A stretch of 64,000 bases of DNA, taken from Methylophaga sp. (GTDB taxonomy: Bacteria > Pseudomonadota > Gammaproteobacteria > Nitrosococcales > Methylophagaceae). Shown here piece by piece: positions 7,334-15,786 of the stretch (positions are counted from its first letter, which is position 1; every line of letters starts with the position of its first letter). The DNA lies in assembly GCA_002733715.2 (NCBI GenBank), contig NVWQ02000027.1:1-64000 (forward strand). The letters are read 5' to 3'. The notes beneath the pieces were generated by a model that was not told where the DNA came from, made no database searches, and saw only the letters and a list, made by a program, of their open reading frames with translations. Both the position numbers and the translations under genes were made by a program.

Positions 7334-7642
7334 ATGAAAAATTTACTTTCTATTTTTGTACTTATCACCGCACTTTCACTGTCTAGCTTTGTTGTAGCAG
7401 ACGATATGAAAGCCAAATCAACTGACTATATGCCAAGCCTAATTACGGCTACACCACTTGAAGGGCGTCAACTTGCCATTCTAATGGTGAGAAAAACAGT
7501 GGGCACTATTCAACGTGACGGCAAAACAAAACATGCTGTTAGAGATATTTATGAAGGCGATCCAATGATGTTAATGCGTGCTGTTGAGTTAGTGAATGCA
7601 GAGTTCGCCATTATTGCTGTAGCCAATGATTACTGGCGTTAA
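7334..7642 (+). CDS. Small exported protein of unknown function
   Basis: A 102-residue protein with a clear Sec signal peptide: Lys3, a hydrophobic run LLSIFVLITALSLSSF, and a cleavage site near VVADD, leaving a mature periplasmic part of about 80 residues. I do not recognise the family. The mature part is mixed alpha/beta in appearance and carries RQLAILMVRKTVGTI and AVRDIYEGDP. The ATG at 7334 follows ACGAGGA at a good distance; an in-frame TTG at 7283 would start within the palindrome and is unlikely. Divergent orientation from the MarR gene suggests it belongs to that regulator's target set. A terminator follows. Confidence 0.75.
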   Translation: MKNLLSIFVLITALSLSSFVVADDMKAKSTDYMPSLITATPLEGRQLAILMVRKTVGTIQRDGKTKHAVRDIYEGDPMMLMRAVELVNAEFAIIAVANDYWR

Positions 7643-7657
7643 AAAATCATTAGTTTG

Positions 7658-7690
7658 AAAAAGGCGGGCTATTTTTAGCCTGCCTTTTTT
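7658..7690 (+). terminator. Rho-independent terminator, possibly bidirectional
   Basis: AAAGGCGGGCTA pairs with TAGCCTGCCTTT around an ATTTT loop and is followed by a T-run; the A-run before the stem allows it to work for the convergent gene at 7694 too. Confidence 0.8.
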
Positions 7691-7693
7691 ATT

Positions 7694-8518
7694 TTAGAAT
7701 GTAGTCCAGATTGGTGTGCATGATTCTGGCAAGGCCGATAACATTCCAAGTTCAGCCCAACTATCTGGTGTATGAAAATCTGATCCGCAGGAAGCGTATA
7801 ATTCAAATTTCTCGGCTAACCGCGCTAAGTTTTTTACTTCTTCAGGATGTTGCCGCCCTGACACCACTTCAAAACCGACCCCGCCCGCCTCTTTAAATTC
7901 TGTAATTAATCGACGTAATTTGGTGGCGGTTATTTTATAACGTGCGGGATGCGCAATCACGGCTTGGCCACCCGCGCTGTTGATCCAACTGACGGCTTCA
8001 TGCAATGTTGTCCATTGACCCGGCACATAGCCCGGTTTGCCCCGCACTAAATAGCGCTTAAATACACTGGGGATATCTTTTGCATAATTATGCTCGACTA
8101 AGAACTTAGCAAAATGAAGACGGCCTAGCATCACCTCTGATGCATATTTTCTGGCACCTTCGAGTGCACCAGAGATCCCTGCTTTATCCAAGCGTTTTGC
8201 GATTTCATGCGCTCGACCTACTCGAAAATCACGCATTGCGGTCAGCCCTTGTTGTAATTCGGCATTTTCTGGATCGATATTTAAACCCAAAATATGCACC
8301 GTACCATTACCCCATGTGACTGATATTTCAACACCTGAAATTAGGGTTAAGTCTGTTGCTTGTGCCGCTTGTTTTGCGGCGGCAATTCCTTCCGTTCCAT
8401 CGTGATCCGTCAGCGCTAACACATCGACATTATGTTCAATCGCACGTGCAATTAACGCTTCTGGCGAAAGAGAGCCATCTGAAGCGGTTGAATGGGAATG
8501 TAAGTCGTAACACGTCAT
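7694..8518 (-). CDS. rnm: PHP-domain 5'-to-3' RNase AM / 3',5'-nucleotide phosphatase (RnmA/YciV/TrpH)
   Basis: A 274-residue PHP phosphoesterase. The metal-site motifs are all visible: DLHSHSTASDGS at the N-terminus, LTDHDGTEG near residue 38, the Glu of GVEISVTW near 63, IAHPARY near 188, and SGRQHPEE plus SCGSDFH toward the end. Known members (E. coli YciV/RNase AM) remove 5' nucleotides from rRNA during maturation and hydrolyse 3',5'-bisphosphonucleotides. The E. coli gene neighbours yciO, as here in the wider neighbourhood, which supports the assignment. It converges with the small exported protein gene and shares its terminator. Confidence 0.85.
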   Translation of the reverse strand: MTCYDLHSHSTASDGSLSPEALIARAIEHNVDVLALTDHDGTEGIAAAKQAAQATDLTLISGVEISVTWGNGTVHILGLNIDPENAELQQGLTAMRDFRVGRAHEIAKRLDKAGISGALEGARKYASEVMLGRLHFAKFLVEHNYAKDIPSVFKRYLVRGKPGYVPGQWTTLHEAVSWINSAGGQAVIAHPARYKITATKLRRLITEFKEAGGVGFEVVSGRQHPEEVKNLARLAEKFELYASCGSDFHTPDSWAELGMLSALPESCTPIWTTF

Positions 8519-8570
8519 GTATACTAGTTTACGTTAAAATCATGATTTTTTCTTAGAGGATAAAAAAATA

Positions 8571-8870
8571 ATGCTGTATGCCATTATCAGTGAAGACATA
8601 ACTAATAGTTTGCCGCTTCGCATAAAAGCTCGGCCAGCACATATTGAGCGTTTAAATGAACTAAAACAGCAGGGGCGTTTAGTGCTCGCGGGGCCTCATC
8701 CAGCCATTGACAGCAATGATCCCGGTGAGGCTGGTTTTACTGGAAGCTTGGTGGTAGCTGAATTTGCTGATCTAACATCAGCCCAAGCATGGGCTGATGC
8801 TGATCCCTATGTAGCAGCTGGAATCTACGCTAAGGTTCTAGTTAAACCATTCAAGAAAGTGCTGCCATGA
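8571..8870 (+). CDS. yciI: YciI-family protein
   Basis: A 99-residue YciI-like protein, the usual size. The conserved [20 protein letters not shown] block (residues about 23-42) with its His, and the later [12 protein letters not shown] motif, match the ferredoxin-like YciI fold with a putative His/Asp active site. Biochemical role is unknown in most bacteria. The ATG follows AGAGGATAAAA. Its stop overlaps the start of the bolA-family gene (ATGA), so the two are translationally coupled. This pairing of yciI with a bolA gene next to rnm and yciO-like genes recurs in gammaproteobacteria. Confidence 0.85.
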   Translation: MLYAIISEDITNSLPLRIKARPAHIERLNELKQQGRLVLAGPHPAIDSNDPGEAGFTGSLVVAEFADLTSAQAWADADPYVAAGIYAKVLVKPFKKVLP

Positions 8871-9142
8871 CCGATACTATTACTAAGTTAAAGCAAGCAC
8901 TGGCTGGTTTAGAGCCAAGCTATCTTGATATTAAAGATGATAGTGCGCTTCATGCTGGGCATGCGGGAAACACGGGTGGTGGTCATTATACAGTCACGAT
9001 CGTAAGTGATGCCTTTGATGGCTTGGCTATCATTAATCGTCATCGGCTAGTTTATGATGCTGCTAGCACTTTATTAGAAAAGGAGATTCACGCACTGAGT
9101 ATTAATGCAAAAGTGCCGAGTGAATTTAAGAATAATAAATAA
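8867..9142 (+). CDS. BolA-family protein
   Basis: A 91-residue BolA/IbaG-like protein. The helix-turn-helix-like KH fold is seen in [23 protein letters not shown], which contains the FxGxxxxxRHRxVY core. BolA proteins pair with monothiol glutaredoxins to bind [2Fe-2S] clusters through an invariant His, here the RHR histidine near residue 64, and E. coli BolA also acts as a transcription factor affecting morphology. [15 protein letters not shown] near residue 25 is typical of the BolA rather than the IbaG branch. It is coupled to yciI by a 4-nt overlap. Confidence 0.88.
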   Translation: MTDTITKLKQALAGLEPSYLDIKDDSALHAGHAGNTGGGHYTVTIVSDAFDGLAIINRHRLVYDAASTLLEKEIHALSINAKVPSEFKNNK

Positions 9143-9143
9143 C

Positions 9144-9171
9144 ATTGTGAACTGAACAGTCACAATATTTT
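9144..9171 (+). terminator. Weak hairpin after the BolA gene
   Basis: ATTGTGA and TCACAAT arms (9144-9150, 9160-9166) with a 9-nt loop are followed by ATTTT. It could be a weak terminator. The stem is AT-rich and short. Confidence 0.3.
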
Positions 9172-9179
9172 AATAATTT

Positions 9180-11381
9180 ATGACTGAAAATACTGCAACT
9201 AAATCTCGAAACCAAGCTTTTTTAGAGCAACATGAGCGCCAACGATTAAGTAAGTTGTGCAATCGTACAATCGATTTACGTGGCAAAGTAGCCGGAGAAT
9301 GCCAAGCCTATCAGTTCGGTGACAAAACACATTATCTCGATGACCGAGGCTATTTAATCGCCAAGCAATTACTTGAACGCTTTAATGGCCGCTATACTTT
9401 TGGTGTTTATGAAACCGTATTAAAAGCGCTCAAACAATTATCTGCTAAAGATGAAAGTGCGGCTGAAAAAGAGCTTGAATTCATTCTAAGTCGCAGTAAG
9501 TTCGAAGTACAATTAATTCCTTTTGATCGCCAGTTACAACGTAAAGAATCTCGCATTATTTTTGCAACGCCTGTTGATCTTCGTGTCGCTGATGTGCTGT
9601 ATCACGGCGCCACCATGGATATTACCTCCAGCGCTATTAGCATTGCATTAAAGCGTGTATCAACACTCAATAAAGGCGATCAACTCTCAGTGAGCTTCCC
9701 TGAGCTTGCATCGAACCCTAAATTAAGACTCCTTACCAATATGGCCTATTCTGTTCTTGCTATAGAACATGATGATTTACGCACGCGTCTTGTCTTGCTT
9801 CGTAATCGCAAAGATAACGATGAAGTAACACAACAGCTAGATCTTTGGTGTGAACACCATAATTCGCCAGAATATCTTGATCTTGATAATGAACTATTCA
9901 ATTTAGCATGCCGCTATTATCAGCACCTTTATTGCCGCACTTTAACAAGCCCTCAATTTTGGCTAAACTTAAATAATACTCAAGATCCCATAAAAGCATT
10001 CCAGTTAGTCCCTACCTCAGAATCAACATTAGATCCCTTTCGAAAAGAGGGTGGTGATGTCGATTTTTCACTGTTACCTTTTACTGAAATAGTTACTGAG
10101 CAATCTGATTTACTGCTACAGATATCATCTCAGGGAGTCCATGTTGCTCGCAGAGATGATGTATCACAAATGGCGGCGCTGCTAGACAAGCATCTTCTCC
10201 AAGAATCTAGCCATATTTTCTTATTGAAAACCCAGAAAATTAATATCAACAGCCTTGATTTCGGATATGAAATATCCAAAATAGCAGAAGATGCCCCAAA
10301 TTATGCAGATAATCTAGAAAAACGACTAAGTGATATTGGCGCCATCACTTCCGTTACCAACCTCTCATCCTGCTGCAATATGTTAGCCAAATCTTTAGAG
10401 GAAGGCATAAGCTCTATTGTTACCCCGTGGCAGGGAAAGGCGATAGAACCAACCGACTTTAAGCACACTATAACGCGAGAAAAATCACGATATTTGATTC
10501 ATACCAGTATTCAGATGCTTGCAAAAAACACTAAATTTAAAGCTACAACTGTAGATGTCTCTGTTTCTGGTCTTGCACTCAACTTACCCGGAGATATTGC
10601 ATTAACACTTGGCAGTCGCGTATCCATTGATTTTATCCGCTGGCAACAACAAACTTCTAATGTAAAATTAACAAAGTTAACATATCTGGTACGCAGTTGC
10701 CGCAGTTGGGATGGCACCACGCATATAGGCCTAGAGCGCGATAAGGTAAGTGCAACAAGCAGTGTTAATCAATTTTTCATCTCTGCAATTAAGCGTAGTA
10801 AAGCGCAGTTAGCCAAAGATAATCAAGATACAATTATTAGTCAAGAATCCAATATTTTTGGTGCATTGCTGGGACAATACCTTGCGACAATCCCTTTCTA
10901 CTTAGGAATGGATGATGATAACAAACGTATTTTACAAGCCGTTATATCTACTAATAACGCCCACGAAAACACTTTCTGGCTAGCATTTCAGAACCTTGTT
11001 ACCATGATGTCAGAATTACTCAATTCGCTCCCTGAGAATACTACCGACTCCATTCACCTTGGCATCTATTGCTATCAAGATAACTCAGGTAGCTGGCACA
11101 TAGAAACTGATCATGAGTTTAGTTCTATCAATGAAAAATCTGTATTTATTAACCGAGCACTTGCAAGTGAACATCATCATTTCTTCCATTGCCGCTTATG
11201 CCCAGTTAAATATACATGGTTCGACCAAGAAACTGAATTGAACCGGCAGCTACTCAATTTACGTAATCATAGCCCACACAAAGTAAAACAAATGAAAAGC
11301 ATTTTCCTCAGCTTTTTTGCTGTGGGTGAACTCACCGATATTACTGATATCATTAGTGCTAATTACCAGCATATTCTCTAG
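9180..11381 (+). CDS. Large double-PilZ-domain protein
   Basis: A 733-residue protein without membrane segments carrying two PilZ-type c-di-GMP-binding modules. The first has RKESR at 121-125 and the degenerate DITSSA, while the second has REKSR at about 433-437 and a canonical DVSVSG at 459-464, so the second is the likelier ligand site. The remaining sequence, including the C-terminal 250 residues, is not a family I recognise. Such long soluble PilZ proteins are effectors in c-di-GMP signalling. A diguanylate cyclase is encoded in this window at 50024. The gene stands alone after bolA and converges with pmbA. There is no strong ribosome-binding site just before the ATG; the 30 bases upstream are A/T-rich. 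Confidence 0.8.
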   Translation: MTENTATKSRNQAFLEQHERQRLSKLCNRTIDLRGKVAGECQAYQFGDKTHYLDDRGYLIAKQLLERFNGRYTFGVYETVLKALKQLSAKDESAAEKELEFILSRSKFEVQLIPFDRQLQRKESRIIFATPVDLRVADVLYHGATMDITSSAISIALKRVSTLNKGDQLSVSFPELASNPKLRLLTNMAYSVLAIEHDDLRTRLVLLRNRKDNDEVTQQLDLWCEHHNSPEYLDLDNELFNLACRYYQHLYCRTLTSPQFWLNLNNTQDPIKAFQLVPTSESTLDPFRKEGGDVDFSLLPFTEIVTEQSDLLLQISSQGVHVARRDDVSQMAALLDKHLLQESSHIFLLKTQKININSLDFGYEISKIAEDAPNYADNLEKRLSDIGAITSVTNLSSCCNMLAKSLEEGISSIVTPWQGKAIEPTDFKHTITREKSRYLIHTSIQMLAKNTKFKATTVDVSVSGLALNLPGDIALTLGSRVSIDFIRWQQQTSNVKLTKLTYLVRSCRSWDGTTHIGLERDKVSATSSVNQFFISAIKRSKAQLAKDNQDTIISQESNIFGALLGQYLATIPFYLGMDDDNKRILQAVISTNNAHENTFWLAFQNLVTMMSELLNSLPENTTDSIHLGIYCYQDNSGSWHIETDHEFSSINEKSVFINRALASEHHHFFHCRLCPVKYTWFDQETELNRQLLNLRNHSPHKVKQMKSIFLSFFAVGELTDITDIISANYQHIL

Positions 11382-11409
11382 TTTTCTCGAAGCGAAGTAG
11401 GGGGGGCTA

Positions 11410-12738
11410 TTAGCCTGCCACCATCATATTATCAATCCAAACCGAACCCGTTTTAGTACTACCCCTTGATTCGATATCGTTACCGACAGCCTGAATACCC
11501 ATAAACATCTCGGCTAAATTACTGGCAATAGTGAACTCGTCTATCGGATATTGAATTTCGCCATTTTCAACCCAAAAACCAGCGGCACCTTGTGAATAGT
11601 CACCGGTGATGATATTCACTCCCATACCCATTGTTTCGGTCACCAACACACCTGTACCCATTTCTTTTAACAAAGATTCAAAGCCTAGTTCGCCACTATC
11701 AATGGTCAAATTACGTACACCGCCAGCATTACCCGTTGTTTTCATTTTTAATTTTCGGGCTGAATAGGTATCTAATACATAGCTTTGTAATATGCCGTCT
11801 GTCACTAAATCTCTTGTTTTTGTCGCGATTCCATCGCCATCAAATGCCGCACTACCCAGCCCTTTTAATAAATAAGGTTGCTCATGAATATGGATAAATT
11901 TTGGAAATATTTGCTTGTCTAAATGATCCAGCAAAAAGGATGATTTTCGATATAAGGCACCGCCTCTTATTGCTGAAATAAACTTGCCGAATAATGACGG
12001 AGCAATATCTGCCGCAAAAATAATTGGATAGTTTCCTGTTTTAATTGTTCTAGCATTCAGTCGGCGAAGGGTGCATTCTGCTGCACGCTGGCCAATGGCG
12101 GTTGCAGACTGCATATCGGCTGCATCTCTAGCCATATCGTACCAATAATCGCGCTGCATTCCGCGCTCGTCATCGGCTATTAATGTGCATACTAGACTAT
12201 GACGAGAGCTTACTGTTTGACCAACAAATCCATGGCTATTAGCTTGAACATAAACACTCTGATGAGTTGATAGACTTCCACCCTCTGAGTTCGTTATTTT
12301 CGAATCAACGTCGAGACCTGCTTGCTCACACTCCGTTGCAATAGCAATAGCTTGCTGCGTGTCAATATCCCATGGATGGTGTAACGATAAATCAGGAAAT
12401 GCAGTTGCCATCAATTCGGTAGCCGCCAGCCCCGCACAGTCATCTTCTTGGGTATGCTTGGCAATGCCACAAGCGGCTTTCACCGCATCGGCTATCGATT
12501 CTGGTCGCAGATCAGATGTGCTAGCTGAGGCTTTACTTTTCCCTAAGTAAACGGTTATACCCAAGCCTTTATCATTATTATATTCTAAAGTTTCAACATC
12601 ACCTTGGCGCACGGTAACGGATAAGCCTTTAGTTTGGCTCACGCCCACTTCGGCAGCACTCGCACCTTGTTTTTTAGCTTGTTGTAATGCGACTTCTGCA
12701 GCCTGTAGTAATGCATTGTTGTCTATTTGTTCGCTCAT
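11410..12738 (-). CDS. pmbA: PmbA/TldE metalloprotease-family subunit
   Basis: A 442-residue member of the TldD/PmbA family, the usual length. With TldD, PmbA (TldE) forms a heterodimeric zinc protease that degrades unfolded peptides and matures microcin B17 and CcdA in E. coli; the metal ligands lie in TldD, while PmbA has only partial ones. Sequence features are the SVTVRQGDVETLEYNNDKGLG-type N-terminal block (positions about 48-68), FGKFISAIRGGALYRKSSF, and the Gly-rich C-terminal GVNIITGDYSQGAAGFW. No tldD is in the window. It lies 3 nt after moeB on the same strand, in a prmC-moeB-pmbA transcription unit. Confidence 0.9.
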   Translation of the reverse strand: MSEQIDNNALLQAAEVALQQAKKQGASAAEVGVSQTKGLSVTVRQGDVETLEYNNDKGLGITVYLGKSKASASTSDLRPESIADAVKAACGIAKHTQEDDCAGLAATELMATAFPDLSLHHPWDIDTQQAIAIATECEQAGLDVDSKITNSEGGSLSTHQSVYVQANSHGFVGQTVSSRHSLVCTLIADDERGMQRDYWYDMARDAADMQSATAIGQRAAECTLRRLNARTIKTGNYPIIFAADIAPSLFGKFISAIRGGALYRKSSFLLDHLDKQIFPKFIHIHEQPYLLKGLGSAAFDGDGIATKTRDLVTDGILQSYVLDTYSARKLKMKTTGNAGGVRNLTIDSGELGFESLLKEMGTGVLVTETMGMGVNIITGDYSQGAAGFWVENGEIQYPIDEFTIASNLAEMFMGIQAVGNDIESRGSTKTGSVWIDNMMVAG

Positions 12739-12741
12739 GTT

Positions 12742-13494
12742 TTAACCTTTATTACTATTACACACAGGACATTCAGGACTCTGTTTTAATTTTAGCTCCT
12801 GCCATGTCATTGTCATTGCATCTAAAATTAATAATCGGTTCGCCAGTGACTCACCAATATTTGTTAGTAATTTTATTGTCTCAACGGCTTGAATGCTGCC
12901 AATAATACCTAATAATGGCGAAAGTACACCGCTTTCGGAACAGGTTTCTTGTAGTTCACCATCATCTTGATAGACGCAGCGATAACATGCACTGCCAACT
13001 TGTCGAGCATCATACACGGTTACTTGTCCTTCCATGCGAATAGCCGCGCCTGAAACAAGCGGGGTTTTTGTCTGTTGAGTCACTTCATTTAATAAAAATC
13101 GAGTGGCGAAATTATCACTACAGTCGACCACCACATCGACTGTCTCCATTACTTTTGTTAGATCCGCCTTAGTAAATCTTTTAGAATTAATTTCAAGTTG
13201 TATTTCGCTATTAATCGCCCGCAAACTTTCTGCTGCTGACTCCACCTTTAGCTTATTAATATTTTTTTCAGTATGGATGATTTGCCGCTGTAGATTTGAT
13301 AATTCAACCTTGTCATCATCGACCAAGGTTAACTTCCCCACACCTGCTGCGGCTAAATATAATGAAACCGGCGCACCCAGCCCTCCAAGCCCTACAATTA
13401 ATACGCAACTTTTCAATAATTTTTGTTGGCCTTCAATATCAATCTGTGGCAACAAAATCTGTCTGCTATAGCGTAATAATTGTTCATCTTTCAT
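12742..13494 (-). CDS. moeB: MoeB/ThiF-type sulfur-carrier adenylyltransferase
   Basis: An E1-like enzyme of 250 residues, the size of E. coli MoeB (249). It adenylates the C-terminal glycine of MoaD (or ThiS) for molybdopterin (or thiamine) synthesis. The nucleotide loop GLGGLGAPVSLYLAAAGVG lies near residues 35-53, the conserved NLQRQI near 67 and DCSDNFATR near 128. The structural zinc ligands are the CYRC pair near 168 and the CPVC pair at the C-terminus. There is no rhodanese domain, so it is of the short MoeB/ThiF type. It overlaps prmC by 4 nt. Other molybdopterin genes are not in the window, so MoeB versus ThiF is decided by length and by prmC linkage. Confidence 0.85.
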   Translation of the reverse strand: MKDEQLLRYSRQILLPQIDIEGQQKLLKSCVLIVGLGGLGAPVSLYLAAAGVGKLTLVDDDKVELSNLQRQIIHTEKNINKLKVESAAESLRAINSEIQLEINSKRFTKADLTKVMETVDVVVDCSDNFATRFLLNEVTQQTKTPLVSGAAIRMEGQVTVYDARQVGSACYRCVYQDDGELQETCSESGVLSPLLGIIGSIQAVETIKLLTNIGESLANRLLILDAMTMTWQELKLKQSPECPVCNSNKG

Positions 13495-14330
13495 TGATTT
13501 TTTTGCCCCATTACAACACGATCATTGCCACCAAAATCTTGGTGTGATGATACGTTTGTAAATCCTCTTTCATGAAATGATTCTTGCACTTGTTGTGCTT
13601 GATCATAGCCATGTTCCACTAATAGCCAGCCAGATGATTTCAGGCAACGTTGTGCCTGTCGCACTATTATACGGATATCATCTAAACCATCCTCACCTGA
13701 TATTAATGCAGCTAATGGCTCAAATCGTACATCTCCTTTTAATAGGTGCGGGTCATCTTCTCGAATATAGGGCGGATTACTCACCACCAGATCTAAAGTG
13801 CTACCAGCAACAGCCTCTAACCATTGTCCCTGCCAAAAAGATACATTGTTCAGTTGATTCTGAACAGCATTTTTTTTAGCAATAATCAATGCCGACGATG
13901 ATTGGTCCATTGCCAAGATCTGCGATGTGGGCTGCTCATATGCCAGTGATAATGCGATTGCACCACTGCCCGTTCCTAAATCGGCGACAATCATATTAGG
14001 CGTGAATTTGCTTAGCGCTAACTCAACCAACAATTCAGTATCAGGGCGCGGGATTAAAGTATCAGCTGTAACATTCAAATCTAATGCCCAAAATCCACGT
14101 TGACCCGTAATATGGGAAATAGGCTGACCTTGTTGCCTCTGTTTTATTGATTGTTCAAACGCATTGTACTGCTGCTGATTAAGCTGCTGATCAGCCCTGC
14201 TATGTATAAATGTTGTTTGGCAACTTAATACATGACAAAGCAATACTTGAGCATCGAATTCTGGGCTTTCTGATTCAACTAGCTTCTCACGGCCATAGAT
14301 TAATGCTTGGGAGATATTCATTATCTGCAC
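13491..14330 (-). CDS. prmC: Peptide chain release factor N5-glutamine methyltransferase PrmC
   Basis: PrmC (HemK) methylates the Gln of the GGQ motif in release factors RF1 and RF2. The 279-residue protein shows the N-terminal helical domain, the SAM-binding ADLGTGSGAIALSLA motif near residue 115, and the catalytic NPPY motif in VVSNPPYIRE near 186. The first possible start (14330) is followed by a second ATG three codons in (14321), which fits family N-termini slightly better. In many gammaproteobacteria prmC follows prfA; prfA is absent here and a large palindromic repeat (14371-14446) lies upstream instead. moeB and pmbA follow closely. Confidence 0.92.
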   Translation of the reverse strand: MQIMNISQALIYGREKLVESESPEFDAQVLLCHVLSCQTTFIHSRADQQLNQQQYNAFEQSIKQRQQGQPISHITGQRGFWALDLNVTADTLIPRPDTELLVELALSKFTPNMIVADLGTGSGAIALSLAYEQPTSQILAMDQSSSALIIAKKNAVQNQLNNVSFWQGQWLEAVAGSTLDLVVSNPPYIREDDPHLLKGDVRFEPLAALISGEDGLDDIRIIVRQAQRCLKSSGWLLVEHGYDQAQQVQESFHERGFTNVSSHQDFGGNDRVVMGQKNQ

Positions 14331-14370
14331 ATAATACTATAAGTAAGACTATTCATTTTGCGGATTTTTT

Positions 14371-14446
14371 AATTTGTCATCCCGACCAGAGGGAGGGATC
14401 TTTATGCTTAAGCGTAAGATCTCTCCCTCTGGTCGAGAGGACAATT
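14371..14446. repeat. Near-perfect 76-bp palindrome (GTCATCCCGACCAGAGG family)
   Basis: Arms of about 37 bases meet at a central CTTAAG with no loop and only a few mismatches; they begin with AATTTGTCATCCCGACCAGA and end with TCGAGAGGACAATT. The sequence differs from the ATGCTTTTAGC elements but shares the GTCAYYCC ends. It lies between prmC and the response-regulator gene and could fold as a long cruciform or RNA hairpin. Confidence 0.8.
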
Positions 14447-14491
14447 AGTGCTATCTTTCTTATTATCCTAAAATCCGATTAATCAGATCTC

Positions 14492-15763
14492 TTATAGAAT
14501 CCCTGCGTTCAGAAGCAATGCAACAGCTACTATTGAAACCACAACAACGGATAACACCATCACAACTTCTTTAAGGAACGAAACTTTTTTCGTTAGCTCA
14601 TCAAGTTGGATCATAACTAGACTATTCGTCTCATCTTCTTTTTCTTCAGGTTTTTCGGCTTCTAACTCTGCAAGATGGCTGGTTATTTTTTCCGCTAAAT
14701 TCATATCTAAATATTGTGCCGTTAATGGCGATACATTTTGCTCCACCTGTTGGCTTGCAACAAGAGATATGCGCTGCTCTTGTCCTTCTATCCATACATT
14801 TCCCTGCTGTTCCAGTGTCTCCATGGCTTTTAATGGTAAATCAAAATCATCTATCGCAAATTGCACCGCTGACTCAACAGTGTCATCAATCATTTGCTGT
14901 GCCGTTTTCTGTGCAACTTCAACCGTAGCTTGCTTCGTTTGCTCCTTCAATTGCTCCTTAAACGAAGGTAATAAATTTGCCAGATGACTTGCTATAGATG
15001 TTTCCATTGAATCTAGGACAATCTGTCTACTTACATCCTCGACCCTTTCTTGTATTATTTGCTGAATTTTTGGTAATAAGTTATTTTCTATATTAGCCGA
15101 AATAGTAGCTTCTAACTGACTGTCATCCCTTGGCTCATGCACAGTATTTTGCACCTGATTAGCCATAATACCTTTAACCGTTTCCGCAACGATTCGACGA
15201 GTAACATCCCCCACCTGTTCATAGATGGACTTTTGTATTCCCGGCAACCATTCTTGTTCTAGTCGTGCAATAACAACGTCATCCATAATTAAGGGTGTTG
15301 TCTTTATCTCTGGCTGAGGCTCAAGAACGGGCTCCATTACCGACGATATTTGTGCTACACGCTCTTCTGCAGGCTTATCTTCAACGTCAACATGACGTTC
15401 AAGCTGGTTCATAATTTCTGCCAATATTTCTCTTTGAGGTGGCTTCGTCAGAGCAGCAATAGCACCCACAGCAATCGCATTATCTTGGTCTCCTTGCGTA
15501 TCATGTCCTGTACACATGACTACAGGAATAGCACTTAAACTCTCATTTTCTTTAATCTTTTTAGTAGTCTCAAGCCCATCTAAGCCCTGCATTGTGACAT
15601 CCATAAAAATAATATCTGGATTTACATTGCTTGCATTCAAATAACTCAACGCTTCTTCACCACTAGCAATTTGAACAATATCAAGATCGTAGGGTGCTAA
15701 TAATTTACTCAGTGTTAATCTGGCTACACGTGAATCATCAACAACCAGTGCTTGTCTTTGCAT
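14492..15763 (-). CDS. Response regulator with N-terminal receiver, helical repeats and C-terminal membrane anchor
   Basis: The first 120 residues form a CheY-like receiver: Asp9/Asp10 acidic pair, phospho-acceptor Asp55 in FMDVTMQ, Thr85 and Lys107. Next is a long helical region, in which a module of about 35 residues with LPxIQxxIxExVxDVxRxIV occurs twice in tandem (around residues 178-212 and 232-266), followed by more helices rich in Glu/Gln. The protein ends in one hydrophobic segment, VVMVLSVVVVSIVAVALLLN, which would anchor it in the membrane by its C-terminus. No output domain is recognised. No histidine kinase is adjacent; rsmE and DUF3301 lie upstream on the same strand. A tail-anchored receiver is unusual. 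Function unknown, possibly as a membrane scaffold or phosphorylation-dependent adaptor. Confidence 0.75.
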   Translation of the reverse strand: MQRQALVVDDSRVARLTLSKLLAPYDLDIVQIASGEEALSYLNASNVNPDIIFMDVTMQGLDGLETTKKIKENESLSAIPVVMCTGHDTQGDQDNAIAVGAIAALTKPPQREILAEIMNQLERHVDVEDKPAEERVAQISSVMEPVLEPQPEIKTTPLIMDDVVIARLEQEWLPGIQKSIYEQVGDVTRRIVAETVKGIMANQVQNTVHEPRDDSQLEATISANIENNLLPKIQQIIQERVEDVSRQIVLDSMETSIASHLANLLPSFKEQLKEQTKQATVEVAQKTAQQMIDDTVESAVQFAIDDFDLPLKAMETLEQQGNVWIEGQEQRISLVASQQVEQNVSPLTAQYLDMNLAEKITSHLAELEAEKPEEKEDETNSLVMIQLDELTKKVSFLKEVVMVLSVVVVSIVAVALLLNAGIL

Positions 15764-15786
15764 TTCCTACCTCTCGTGCTTACCCT

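Noticed and set aside
9144-9166. TGTGA and TCACA half-sites after the BolA gene as a CRP site
   Set aside because: The half-sites are 9 nt apart, whereas CRP needs 6; it is better read as a weak hairpin.
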